Below, in pieces: positions 8,221-17,246 of a DNA stretch of 64,000 bases (position 1 is its first letter; the number at the start of each line of letters is the position of its first letter). The notes under the pieces were generated by a model. That model ran no database searches. It was not told the DNA's origin and saw only the letters and a list, made by a program, of their open reading frames with translations. This DNA is from Sphingomonas sp. PsM26 (lineage in GTDB: Bacteria > Pseudomonadota > Alphaproteobacteria > Sphingomonadales > Sphingomonadaceae), in assembly GCA_030433805.1 (NCBI GenBank), contig JARUXA010000013.1, positions 88,343-152,342 of the forward strand, given 5' to 3'. Made by a program: the position numbers and the translations under genes.

Positions 8221-10035
8221 ATGACCGACATTGCAACGCCAGCCACGCAGGCTCTGCCATCCGGGGCATGGTCCGCAACGCCTCCCGGCGACGCATCGTT
8301 TCATGGGCGAATGCGCGACGCGTTGCAGCTTTGCCGCAGGCACCTGATCGCCGCGGCAGCGTTCAGCGCGCTCGTCAACTTGCTGTATATCGCCCCGACG
8401 TTGTACATGCTGCAGGTATACGACCGGGTCGTGCCGACGAAGGGATTGCAGACGCTCGGGTTCCTGACTGCGGCGCTGTTGTTCGCGCTGGGATGCCTCG
8501 CGTTGCTCGACCGGATCCGCAGCCGGTTGCTGGTGCGCGCGGGCGTGCTGCTGGACGCGGTGGTCGCGCCCGCGCTGCTCGATGCGACGCTAGGCCGGCC
8601 GGAATCCCCCGTCGCGCGACAGGCGCTGCGCGAACTCGACGTTATTCGCGGGACCCTGACCGGGCCGGGAATCCTCGCGCTGTTCGATGCGCCGTGGACG
8701 CCGATCTATATCTTCGTCTGTTTTCTGGTGCATCCGTGGATCGGCGTGGTTGCGCTGCTCGGCGGCTTGGTCCTCCCGTTCATTGCTTGGCGCAACGAGC
8801 GCGCCACGCGCGACGGGATGATGCGCGCGCAGGATGTCGCGGCGCGGACCTATGCCGCGCAGGATGCTGCGCTCAATGGCGCGGATGGGATAAAGGCACT
8901 CGGGATGCGGCGGGCGTTCGTCGCGCGACAGTTGCGGCAGCGGCTTTCGATGCTCGCGTTCCAGACCGAGGCCGGGTTCCAGGCGAGCGGGTATCTCACC
9001 GCGACCAAGTTCGTCCGGCTCGCGTTGCAGTCGCTCGCGCTTGGCCTCGGTGCGATGCTGGCGGTCGACAATCGCATCTCGGGGGGCGCGATCTTCGCGG
9101 CATCCTTCCTCATCGCGCGCGCGCTCGCACCGATCGAGTTGCTCATCGGCAGCTGGAAGCCGCTGATGCAGGCACGCGACGGCTATCGTAACATCGACGC
9201 ATTGCTCGCCGCCGATCCGTTTCATGCCGCGCCGACGCGGCTGCCTGCGCCGACCGGGACGCTCAAGCTCGAGGGGGTCACGGTGCTGACCGCGTCGCGC
9301 GACGCGGCGGTGCTCAATGCGGTGTCCTTCGCGCTCGAGCCCGGCGAAGTGCTCGCGATCGTCGGGCCGTCGGGGTCGGGTAAATCGACGCTGGTCCGCG
9401 CAATCGTGGGTGCGCTCCCGCTCGACCGCGGGACGGTGCGGCTCGATGAGGCAAGTCTCCTGGACTGGGATCCCGAACTGCTGGCACGGCACATCGGCTA
9501 TCTACCACAGGACGCCGGGTTGTTCGAAGGAACGGTGAAGGACAACATCAGCCGGTTCGCGGCCGAAACCGGTGCCGATCCCGCTGCCGTCGACGCGGAA
9601 GCGGTCGCGGCGGCGGAAAAGGTCGGCGCGCTGCCGTTGATCCTGCGGCTGAACGGCGGGTTCGATCACAAGCTTCAGCTCGGCGGGCGCGGTGTGTCGG
9701 CGGGGCAGGCGCAACGCATCGCACTGGCGCGGGCGGTCTACGGCAATCCCGCGCTGTACGTGCTCGACGAACCCAACGCGCATCTCGATTCCGAGGGCGA
9801 TGCCGCGCTCAACATGGTGATCGCGCGGTTGAAGGCGGAGGGGCGGACGATCATCGTGGTGTCGCATAAGCTCGGCGTGCTCCCGGTGGTCGACAAGATG
9901 CTGGTGCTTCGCGACGGGCGTGCCGAACTGTTCGGCCCGCGTGACGAGGTCCTCGCCAAGATCGCGCCGCCCAATGTGCGCCGGATGGTGCCGCCCGTGT
10001 CGGATCTGCCCGCAACACAGGGGGGAGCGGCATGA
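8221..10035 (+). CDS. Type I secretion ABC transporter (PrtD family)
   Basis: This 604-aa inner-membrane permease/ATPase would power export of the nuclease encoded upstream. The membrane half starts with the family block LYIAPTLYMLQVYDRVVP (about residues 58-75) and further helices follow to about residue 300. The ATPase half has Walker A GPSGSGKST (about 382-390), a signature VSAGQAQRIALARA with SAGQ in place of SGGQ, and Walker B YVLDEPNAHLD (D516, E517). It has no N-terminal C39 peptidase domain, which fits substrates with an uncleaved C-terminal signal. It overlaps the HlyD gene by 4 nt (ATGA). Its ribosome-binding site appears to lie in the upstream hairpin. Confidence 0.93.
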   Translation: MTDIATPATQALPSGAWSATPPGDASFHGRMRDALQLCRRHLIAAAAFSALVNLLYIAPTLYMLQVYDRVVPTKGLQTLGFLTAALLFALGCLALLDRIRSRLLVRAGVLLDAVVAPALLDATLGRPESPVARQALRELDVIRGTLTGPGILALFDAPWTPIYIFVCFLVHPWIGVVALLGGLVLPFIAWRNERATRDGMMRAQDVAARTYAAQDAALNGADGIKALGMRRAFVARQLRQRLSMLAFQTEAGFQASGYLTATKFVRLALQSLALGLGAMLAVDNRISGGAIFAASFLIARALAPIELLIGSWKPLMQARDGYRNIDALLAADPFHAAPTRLPAPTGTLKLEGVTVLTASRDAAVLNAVSFALEPGEVLAIVGPSGSGKSTLVRAIVGALPLDRGTVRLDEASLLDWDPELLARHIGYLPQDAGLFEGTVKDNISRFAAETGADPAAVDAEAVAAAEKVGALPLILRLNGGFDHKLQLGGRGVSAGQAQRIALARAVYGNPALYVLDEPNAHLDSEGDAALNMVIARLKAEGRTIIVVSHKLGVLPVVDKMLVLRDGRAELFGPRDEVLAKIAPPNVRRMVPPVSDLPATQGGAA

Positions 10036-11396
10036 GCGGCTCTGTCAGCGTGCTACGCGCGGCCGATACACCCGCCGACTATGAGCACCGCCTTGCCGAT
10101 CCGGGGCGTGACATTCGCAATGGGGCGGCGATCGCGATCGTCTTTTTCGTCCTGTTCCTCGGCTGGGCGGCATTCGCGCGGCTCGATGCGGCGGCCTACG
10201 CCCCGGGGGTGCTCGAAGTCTCCGGCCAGCGGCAGACGGTCCAGCACCGCGACGGCGGCGTCGTCGGCGCGATCTACGTGCGCGAGGGGCAGCGGGTCGA
10301 ACGCGGACAGTTGCTCATCCGGCTCGCGGCATCGGAAGTGCTCGCGCAGGAACGCGCGATGAGTGCACAGGCAATCCGGTTGCTGGCGCAGCGCTCCCGG
10401 CTCGAGGCGGAGGAACTGGGGACGGGGGGTCTCGTCACGCCGCCCGAATATGCCACGCTCCCGCCCGAGGACCGCGACGATGCGGCGCTCGCGCTCAAGC
10501 TTCAACAGCGCGAGTTGCTGGCCCGGCGCGCGACGCTTGCGGCACAACGCGGGGCGCTCGGGCAGCGGGCGGCGCAGTCGACCGCGCAGGGGCGCGGCTA
10601 TGACACGCAAGTGGTGTCCGCGCAGGAACAGCTGCGGATCATCGACGAACAGCTGAAAGCGTTAGCGCCGCTAGCGGAAAAGGGGTTCGTTTCGCAGACG
10701 CGGCTGCGCGAACTGGAGCGGATGCGCGCCGAACTGGTCGGCCAACGCGGGCAATATTCGGCAAGCGTCGCGCAGACGCAGGGCGCGGCACGCGAAAGCC
10801 AGATTACCGCGATCGAGGCAGAACGCACGTTCCGCGAGCGCACCGCCGCCGATCTGCGCGATGTCGAGATCCGCTTAGGAGACGTCCTCCCCAAGCTCGC
10901 TTCAGCGCGCGACCAACTGCGCCGCACCGACATCCGCGCGCCTGCGACCGGCGCGGTGATTGCGCTGAGCGTCGTTACGCCCGGCGGCGTCGTATCACCT
11001 GGACAGAAGCTGATGGACATCGTTCCGGAGCGGACCCCGCTTAAAATCCAGGCGCGTGTAGCGCCCGACGACGCGGACGATCTGGTCGTTGGGCAGCGCA
11101 CCCTGGTCAAGTTCCCGGGGTTGCATGAACGGACCCTGCCCGATCTAGAAGGGACGCTGACCCGGCTTTCGGCCGATGTGCTAACTGACGAGAAGACCGG
11201 CGCGACCTATTTTACGGGCGAAGTTACGGTGCCGCGTCGACAGCTTGCACTGCTCCGCGGCGTAAGGGGAAAGAATTTCGAACTGCGCGCGGGGATGCCG
11301 GTCCAGGTGCTCGTCCCGCTGCGGAAGCGAACCGCGTTAAGCTATGCGTTGGAGCCATTGTTTGGCGCGTTCTGGGGGGCGTTCCGTGAACATTGA
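10032..11396 (+). CDS. HlyD-family type I secretion membrane fusion protein
   Basis: This 454-aa periplasmic adaptor bridges the ABC transporter and an outer-membrane TolC-type channel. It has a short cytoplasmic N-terminus, one membrane helix (IAIVFFVLFLGWAAFA), a first lipoyl half (APGVLEVSGQRQTVQHRDGG), a long alpha-helical coiled coil rich in Q, R, E and A (about 95-275), the second lipoyl half (IRAPATGAVIALSVVTPGGVV) and a beta-barrel domain near the C-terminus (IQARVAPDDADDLVVGQ). It is translationally coupled to the transporter. No TolC gene lies nearby, so the channel must be encoded elsewhere. Confidence 0.93.
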   Translation: MSGSVSVLRAADTPADYEHRLADPGRDIRNGAAIAIVFFVLFLGWAAFARLDAAAYAPGVLEVSGQRQTVQHRDGGVVGAIYVREGQRVERGQLLIRLAASEVLAQERAMSAQAIRLLAQRSRLEAEELGTGGLVTPPEYATLPPEDRDDAALALKLQQRELLARRATLAAQRGALGQRAAQSTAQGRGYDTQVVSAQEQLRIIDEQLKALAPLAEKGFVSQTRLRELERMRAELVGQRGQYSASVAQTQGAARESQITAIEAERTFRERTAADLRDVEIRLGDVLPKLASARDQLRRTDIRAPATGAVIALSVVTPGGVVSPGQKLMDIVPERTPLKIQARVAPDDADDLVVGQRTLVKFPGLHERTLPDLEGTLTRLSADVLTDEKTGATYFTGEVTVPRRQLALLRGVRGKNFELRAGMPVQVLVPLRKRTALSYALEPLFGAFWGAFREH

Positions 11397-11657
11397 GCGC
11401 ATCCGGGATGGGCTGACAGAACGGGCGGGCAGAGTTGTACACAGGCTCTGTGAGCGAGATTAAAGGGCGTTTCCATGGGCGGTCCGACTGAGGTCAACTA
11501 CTGCGACATACGAACTTACGGAATGGCCGCGAACGGTCTTGGTCCTTCGTAGCTTGGAGTTTGCGCAGAGATTGCGCTTGCGACTATCCAGGAACCAGCG
11601 AACCTATCGCATATTGCTCGGTGTAGAAGGCGTCGTGATTTTGCGGAAAGGTATCTG

Positions 11658-13118
11658 GTGGCACAGGAAGTCGAACTGAAGCTGGTATTGGACGCCGCGG
11701 CGGCCGATGCCTTCGCGGGGTCCGACGTGTTCGATGGCCCGCCGCGTACGCGGCAAATGCAAGCGGTCTATTTCGACACGCCCGATCTGGCGCTTTTGCA
11801 AGGCGGTGTCTCGTTGCGCATCCGCCAGTCCGGCGACACGTGCACACAGACGATCAAGGTCGCGGATGCGAAGGCGGCCGGTCTCTTCGCGCGGTCCGAA
11901 TGGGAAATCGAGGTGGCCGACTTGACCCCGGTCATCGACGACCGGACCCCCATTCCGACGCTGCTCGGCGATGAGGCGGGCACCGTCGCTCCGATCTTCA
12001 CCGTCGCGGTTGAGCGCCTGACGTGGATCGTCGACAGCGGCGAGGCGTCGATCGAACTGGTCTTGGATCGCGGACACGTCTCCGCGGGTGACCGCCAGTC
12101 GCCGGTCTGCGAGCTCGAGCTGGAGTTGAAACGGGGAGAGCCCGGTGCCTTGTTTGGGCTGGCCAAGACAATAGCGGCGCATTTTCCGGTCCGCCTTGGC
12201 GTAGTGACCAAGTCCGAACGTGGCTACGACCTGCTTCGTCCCGTATCCAAAGCGTTCAAGGCGGAGCGGGCCGCGTTGAGCCGGACCGCATCCGCAGCGG
12301 ACGCTTTCGAGGCAATCGCCGGCTCGTGCATACGCCAGTACCGCCCGAACGAAACCATCCTGCTCGACCAAGCCGATGCCGAAGCCCTGCATCAGGCGCG
12401 CGTGTCGTTGCGTCGGCTGCGGTCCGCCTTGTCAATCTTCAAGTCCTTGCTCGACAGTGACGAGGTGCAGCATTTCAATAGCGAGTTGCGCTGGCTGGGA
12501 TCGGTGCTGGGCGAAGCGCGCGACCTCGACGTGTTACTGGCGAAGGCGCCGCCCGGCGCTTCGTTGTTCCAGGAGCTCAACCGGGCTTGCGATGCTGCCT
12601 ATGCCGCGGTCGATACCGCGCTTGGCTCAGACCGGGTTCGCGCCCTGATGCTCGATCTGACGGAATGGCTGGTATGCGGGGCATGGCGCACCGCGCCATC
12701 GATGCGCGATGCTCGGGACGCGCCGGCAAGGCAGTTCGCGGCGGAGACGCTGCACAAGCAGCTTCGGCGAGTCAGCAAGCGTGGTAGGTCGCTTGCAACA
12801 CAGGCGGACGAGGAACGGCACGAAGTCCGCAAAACCGCCAAACGGCTCCGCTATGGCGTGGAGTTTCTCGGCTCGCTATTCCCGGGCAAGAAGCGTGCGC
12901 GTCGCTACGGGAAGTTCATGAGATCGCTGGAGAAGCTGCAGGATCAGCTTGGCGCGCTGAACGACATGGCGACTGCGCCAATGGTTCTGGACCGGCTGGG
13001 CCTGAGGGATGACCCCGGGGCCAAGAGCTTGCTGGCGCACCGAAAGAAATCGAAGATTATTGACGCCGCAGCCGAAGCGTACGACGATCTCGTGGATCGC
13101 AAGACTTTCTGGGGTTAG
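11658..13118 (+). CDS. CYTH and CHAD domain protein
   Basis: This 486-aa protein starts at GTG, with GGAAAGG about 6 nt upstream. The N-terminal half (about 1-195) is a CYTH/triphosphate tunnel metalloenzyme domain: it opens AQEVELKL, containing the signature ExExK (E4, E6, K8), and carries the usual pairs of charged residues in beta-strands (YFDTPDLALL, LRIRQSG, CELELELK). The C-terminal half (about 210-480) is a CHAD domain, a helical bundle with conserved His and Arg/Lys residues (LHQARVSLRRLRSAL; RHEVRKTAKRLRYGVEF) that binds polyphosphate. Fusions of this kind are common and are linked to inorganic polyphosphate or triphosphate metabolism. It is monocistronic. Confidence 0.92.
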   Translation: MAQEVELKLVLDAAAADAFAGSDVFDGPPRTRQMQAVYFDTPDLALLQGGVSLRIRQSGDTCTQTIKVADAKAAGLFARSEWEIEVADLTPVIDDRTPIPTLLGDEAGTVAPIFTVAVERLTWIVDSGEASIELVLDRGHVSAGDRQSPVCELELELKRGEPGALFGLAKTIAAHFPVRLGVVTKSERGYDLLRPVSKAFKAERAALSRTASAADAFEAIAGSCIRQYRPNETILLDQADAEALHQARVSLRRLRSALSIFKSLLDSDEVQHFNSELRWLGSVLGEARDLDVLLAKAPPGASLFQELNRACDAAYAAVDTALGSDRVRALMLDLTEWLVCGAWRTAPSMRDARDAPARQFAAETLHKQLRRVSKRGRSLATQADEERHEVRKTAKRLRYGVEFLGSLFPGKKRARRYGKFMRSLEKLQDQLGALNDMATAPMVLDRLGLRDDPGAKSLLAHRKKSKIIDAAAEAYDDLVDRKTFWG

Positions 13119-13179
13119 GGTAGGAGGATTAGCGCCCGGTCGGACGATCGAGCGTCAGCGCGATCGGCTGATCGCCCCT

Positions 13180-13317
13180 TCAAAGTCCGATGATGAGGCG
13201 GCACAGGTTGGGCCGTTCGACGATCGCTGTCAGCGTCGCGGCGGCGTCGTCGTCGCGCGAGACTGAGCCATGCGAAATCACGAAATTCACTCGGACGCGG
13301 CGAAGTTTCGACCGCAT
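13180..13317 (-). CDS. Short hypothetical frame, possibly a gene remnant
   Basis: This 45-aa frame begins MRSKLRRVRVNFVISHGS and ends AIVERPNLCRLIIGL. The second half has protein-like composition with G/C-rich third codon positions. I recognise no family. It could be the tail of a decayed gene or chance, and no clear ribosome-binding site is seen. Confidence 0.2.
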   Translation of the reverse strand: MRSKLRRVRVNFVISHGSVSRDDDAAATLTAIVERPNLCRLIIGL

Positions 13318-13338
13318 GACTTTTCTTTCGCTGGCTAC

Positions 13339-13397
13339 ATGAACGAATGGCAGATTTTAGTAACCTGAGATAGCGCGCGAACGTCCGACTTTGGGTC
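13339..13397 (+). repeat. Dispersed 60-bp repeat, degenerate copy (59 bp)
   Basis: The left end is ATGAACGAATGG and the right end is GAACGTCCGACTTTGGGTC. This copy is 1 bp short and has an in-frame stop after nine codons, so it cannot encode the 20-residue peptide seen in other copies. Confidence 0.7.
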
Positions 13398-13416
13398 AAA
13401 AGGGTCCGAAATCGAT

Positions 13417-13454
13417 GGTCAATATCTGAACCATCAATGGTTCAGATATTGACC
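13417..13454. repeat. Perfect 18-bp inverted repeat
   Basis: Arms GGTCAATATCTGAACCAT and ATGGTTCAGATATTGACC are separated by CA only. A related but broken copy lies at 30809-30860, sharing GGTCAATAT(C/G)TGAACC and a similar right flank. This points to a dispersed element rather than a local terminator. It could be a protein-binding site or the core of a small mobile element. Confidence 0.8.
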
Positions 13455-13773
13455 GACAGCTAACCCGCGGCAGCTCTCGACCAACTCTCGCCGTTCCAAG
13501 ACTTGCGCTGGAACGGCTGCTCTTGCCGAAACCCGCCACCTCCGATTCCTTGAGCAGACCGGCAGCAGCGCGCTCGAATTCGGGCATTCGAACAATGGCC
13601 GGCATTAACTTGGCGGATGAAGTGCTTTCTTTGCTGGACGTGCAGAGTCACGCGCTTCTATCGTCAGCGTTTGTAGTTCCATGGCAGTGATGGCGCGCAT
13701 TGTTTGCAGGGATGGGTGGCGACGGCCGCTTGTCCTCCATCATTGGCCATATCGGACGAAATGGGGGGTGATC

Positions 13774-16700
13774 ATGTCAGGTGGCCAGGAACGCGTCGAC
13801 GCTGCAGTGCTGAAATACGTCAACGGCTACCTTCAGCGTGAGCTGGTCCAAGGAGTTGAAGGGGCCGACGTTGATCCGCAGCTCGCAACCGCCGTCATGA
13901 TGCTCAACGAGCGCCTGGCGGATCATCCGGGTGGGCGCTTGTTCGATCTGGGTTGCGGTCACGGGTCATTGCTCGCGCGCCTCGCGACGGTCCCCTCATT
14001 CGTGAACAATCCCAATTGGAGGTATGCGCCCGTCGACTTCGAGGACAAGATCGACGAGGTCGGCAAGCTCGCCCGCAAGCTGAAGCTGCTGAAGCGCACG
14101 GAGCCGCTGACGATCGAGGAGTTCGGGTCGGAGGCGGCCGATGCGGACCCGAAGATATTCTTCTGCCGCAATGTCTTTCACGAGCTGAAACTCGGCGAGG
14201 CAGCCCAGCTTGTCCATTCGGTCTGCCGCCTTTTTGGTCCGGATGACCTCTTCTTTGTGCAGGATTTGCTCAGGTTCCCCGAGGGGGAGCGTAACAACCA
14301 TTGTTGGACGGCCGACCAGCTGGCGGAGGCTCTAGTATCGATAGGATTCTCTAGCGTCACCGAGCTAAGCCAAGGGACCAGGTCGGGAAATGCGTGGTTC
14401 AACCTCACCGCGAAGCGGTTCATGGGCGACCCGCCTTCCGTTGAGCGGATATACGCTGCTTTGTTCGAGGCGCGGAAGGCGCAATGGCTGATCTGGTCGG
14501 CGGTGGAGACGGCGGGAAGTAGTCTGCCGTCGCGGGGCGAGCTTATCGAGGCCCTCGACATGGCACTGCAGCTCGCTTCGCTCACACGCGAGCTCCGAAG
14601 CGCCGGCGGGCTGGAACTCAAGCTCGATCCCGAGGTCGAGCGGACCATCCGCGCGAACGAGATCGTTAAGCGGATCGAGGGGCTCGCTGATCTCGACGGC
14701 TTGGTCGGATCCACACTCGTCGCCCCCGCGCACTTTCGCGAGAGGGGGGCTCAATTGACCATCGCGGAGGATTTCCTGCGTTCGGGATCGCGGCTCGCGG
14801 TCGTCCACGGAGGCAAAGGAACGGGCAAGACTACCTTTATAGAGCAGCTGCTCGCCAACCGCCTTTACGACAAGACGCTGGTCGTGATCGACGCCCGCAC
14901 GGCGCGCGGCGTCTGGCCGATGCTGGAGCAGCTTACGTCCCAGCTGGGCGTGAATCTGGCGGCGGATGTGATCAGCGTGATGGAGCATCTGACATATGGG
15001 CAGATCGCGCCTTCGGTTGGACGGCTTCTCAACCGCTTCTCTTCTAGGCTGGTCGTGGTCTTCGAGAACATCGACGAGGTGCTGGATTCGAACCAGAGGT
15101 TCATTGACCCGCAGATCGAGTCCTTCCTGACGCAGTTCATCGCCAAGGAGGGCATCAAGGTTATCGTGTCTTCGAAGCGAGAATTCATGCCCGCAGTGAT
15201 CCAGCGTGCGGCGGGCAATCAGCTTGCACCGTCGATCGCGATGGGTCGCTACGCGACGACGGCGACCGTGGCGAACGTGCTCGACGACTATTTCGATCGT
15301 GGGCGCGCGGGCCTGGCCGACTACCCTGCGGCGCTCATCGACGCCATCGACCGCCACCCACTCGTCGCGGAGCTCGCCGGACGCATCCTCGAGCAGAATG
15401 GGCAGGACGTGCTGCTTGACCACCGGTTCTTCGAGCAGCTCCGCAAGCGCCTCCGCGACGACCTGGTGGCGCGGCTGGTCGATGAGCCATCGGAAGCAGC
15501 GATGGAGGTGGCGGCCGAATTACGCACCCCCGTGCCGGCGCAGACGTTGGAGTTTCTGGCTGGTCGCGAGAGTGTTCACCACGCCCGCACCAATGACATA
15601 ATATACGCCGTGCCCGACCGCCGCTGGTCGGAGCTGCTGGCTTCGCTCGGCCTGTTCCGCAAGCGCGCCGGCAACGATCTGATGCCCGCCTCCGAGCACG
15701 ACGTCGCCGAGAGCGGCGGCATCAGCCACGCTCGCATCGCCGAGGCACTTGAGCGGCTGTATCGCGAGGACGACGATCCGAAGTGGATACGGGAGAGCTA
15801 TTACCACCGGATGCTGTCGGGCCAAACGGAGGGGCTGAGCCTCACCGAGTTCGCCGGGAGCTACTACCTCACCGAGCTCGTCGCTTCGGCCAATTATTGT
15901 TTCGAGAAGCGGAGCGATTACGAGATCGCGCTGAGCCTCTACGACGCGGCCGCAACCTTGGGGACGCTGGACGAGAGTTCGCTTATGCGGCGCGCCTCCT
16001 GTCTGGTCCGCACCGGCAAGGTTAAAAGTGGCAACGCCGAGTATCGCCGACTGATCGCGGACTTCCCCAACAACGTGGGCATGCGGCGATCGCACATCGA
16101 CGCGCTCCTCTACCGTCGGGAGTTCAAGCTGGCCCGCACCACGCTCCAGGAGCATGGCCTACTGCCGGAACAGAACAACTGGCACGCGCTGCAGTGGGGC
16201 AGGACGGAGCTCGGCCTGCACAACTACGGCAGCGCCATTGATATATTCCGCGCGCTGCGGGAGAAGACGCCGGACGATCCGTTCGTCGTGACCTATCTGG
16301 CGAGGGCGTTGCAGCAATTCGGCGACCTGGATCTTGCCATCCAGGTGCTGGAGAAGGGCATCACCGACTTCCCGGGAAACGTCGCGATCAGGACCTCCCT
16401 CGGCAACAATCTTGAACGTGCGAAAAGGGATGACGAGGCGGTCCCGCTGCTGCGCGGCTTGGTGTCGGACGACGCCGGCAACGCCCGCGCGGCGTTGTCG
16501 CTCGTCAGGATCCTTCTCAGGACCGATTCGGCCACGGAGGCGGCCAAGGTTGCGAAGGCGGCGTCCAGGAAAGCGAGGGGCGGACTGAAGATTTTCGCGA
16601 TCATGGCGACCGCCGAGGTGATGTCAGCGAAGGACGATTGGCTCGGGGCGGCGGAGCTTCTGCGCGATCATCTCGAGGAGGACGAGGGAATTGGCGCACT

Positions 16701-16947
16701 CCTCATCGACGCACTCCTGAGGGGAGCCGAAAGGGCCCAGACGCTGGCTGAGCACGATGCGCTCGTCGCGCAGGCGGCGGCGGTCCCCATCTCGATAATA
16801 CTGGTTCATAACGTGCCGGTCCAGGTTGTCCTTGTGAGGCTGGCGCTTGCGCGGCGGGACCGGACTGCCTTTGATACGGCGACCGGTAACCTAGCCCGCA
16901 CGCGGATTGAACATACTGAGTTGCAGCGGCTTCGCGCCCTCTGGTGA
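13774..16947 (+). CDS. Methyltransferase-STAND NTPase-TPR fusion, putative immune protein
   Basis: This 1057-aa protein starts at ATG 13774, which has GGGGGG 5 nt upstream; an earlier in-frame ATG lacks one. Residues about 50-240 form a class I SAM methyltransferase domain: motif I LFDLGCGHGSLL (about 56-67), an acidic motif II (VDFEDK) and motif IV FFCRNVFHELKL. After a helical linker comes a P-loop NTPase of the STAND type: Walker A GGKGTGKTT (346-354), Walker B VVVFENIDE (427-435), a VSSKRE sensor-like block and HPLVAELAG, equivalent to the GLPLAL motif of AP-ATPases. From about 680 to the end are TPR-like helical repeats. Effector, NTPase switch and repeat sensor is the architecture of STAND immune proteins, but I know of no characterised member with this methyltransferase. 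No partner gene is adjacent. Confidence 0.82.
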   Translation: MSGGQERVDAAVLKYVNGYLQRELVQGVEGADVDPQLATAVMMLNERLADHPGGRLFDLGCGHGSLLARLATVPSFVNNPNWRYAPVDFEDKIDEVGKLARKLKLLKRTEPLTIEEFGSEAADADPKIFFCRNVFHELKLGEAAQLVHSVCRLFGPDDLFFVQDLLRFPEGERNNHCWTADQLAEALVSIGFSSVTELSQGTRSGNAWFNLTAKRFMGDPPSVERIYAALFEARKAQWLIWSAVETAGSSLPSRGELIEALDMALQLASLTRELRSAGGLELKLDPEVERTIRANEIVKRIEGLADLDGLVGSTLVAPAHFRERGAQLTIAEDFLRSGSRLAVVHGGKGTGKTTFIEQLLANRLYDKTLVVIDARTARGVWPMLEQLTSQLGVNLAADVISVMEHLTYGQIAPSVGRLLNRFSSRLVVVFENIDEVLDSNQRFIDPQIESFLTQFIAKEGIKVIVSSKREFMPAVIQRAAGNQLAPSIAMGRYATTATVANVLDDYFDRGRAGLADYPAALIDAIDRHPLVAELAGRILEQNGQDVLLDHRFFEQLRKRLRDDLVARLVDEPSEAAMEVAAELRTPVPAQTLEFLAGRESVHHARTNDIIYAVPDRRWSELLASLGLFRKRAGNDLMPASEHDVAESGGISHARIAEALERLYREDDDPKWIRESYYHRMLSGQTEGLSLTEFAGSYYLTELVASANYCFEKRSDYEIALSLYDAAATLGTLDESSLMRRASCLVRTGKVKSGNAEYRRLIADFPNNVGMRRSHIDALLYRREFKLARTTLQEHGLLPEQNNWHALQWGRTELGLHNYGSAIDIFRALREKTPDDPFVVTYLARALQQFGDLDLAIQVLEKGITDFPGNVAIRTSLGNNLERAKRDDEAVPLLRGLVSDDAGNARAALSLVRILLRTDSATEAAKVAKAASRKARGGLKIFAIMATAEVMSAKDDWLGAAELLRDHLEEDEGIGALLIDALLRGAERAQTLAEHDALVAQAAAVPISIILVHNVPVQVVLVRLALARRDRTAFDTATGNLARTRIEHTELQRLRALW

Positions 16948-17140
16948 AACCACCTTCGATGTTCGGATGTCCGGTCTCCGACTTGCACTGGCCGGGACGT
17001 GCGTCTGCTAACGACGGTGATCGAGGACCTCTGAAAGTCGGCTCCTGACAGGAGCTGCCGGTCAACCTATCGCTTTGGAACGGCAGTTTTGTCCCACTTC
17101 TCGCCATTACCGCCAACGCTGGTGGAGTCGTCGGGCGAAC

Positions 17141-17200
17141 ATGAATGGATGTCTGGAGTTGGGGAGCGAGATACGACGGCTGAATGTCGTATTGTGGGTC
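17141..17200 (+). repeat. Dispersed 60-bp repeat copy
   Basis: The left end is ATGAATGGATGTCTGG and the right end is GAATGTCGTATTGTGGGTC. It is open for 20 codons (starts MNGCLELG, ends NVVLWV). The flank TTCGCGACC after the right end also follows the copy at 63719. Confidence 0.75.
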
Positions 17201-17246
17201 TTCGCGACCGCAAAGCTACCGGTCGGTTCCCGCACAATAGCGGACT

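Larger units (their letters stand above)
13119..13773. other. Gap with two repeat elements upstream of the STAND gene
   Basis: About 650 bp with no confident gene. It contains a degenerate copy of the dispersed repeat (13339-13397), a perfect 18-bp inverted repeat (13417-13454) and one weak minus-strand frame of 45 codons (13180-13317). The promoter of the STAND gene must lie within it. Confidence 0.6.

Noticed and set aside
13774..16947. Plain TPR protein or guanylate-type signalling protein
   Set aside because: The methyltransferase motifs and the full Walker A/B plus HPLVAEL set show a multidomain STAND layout.
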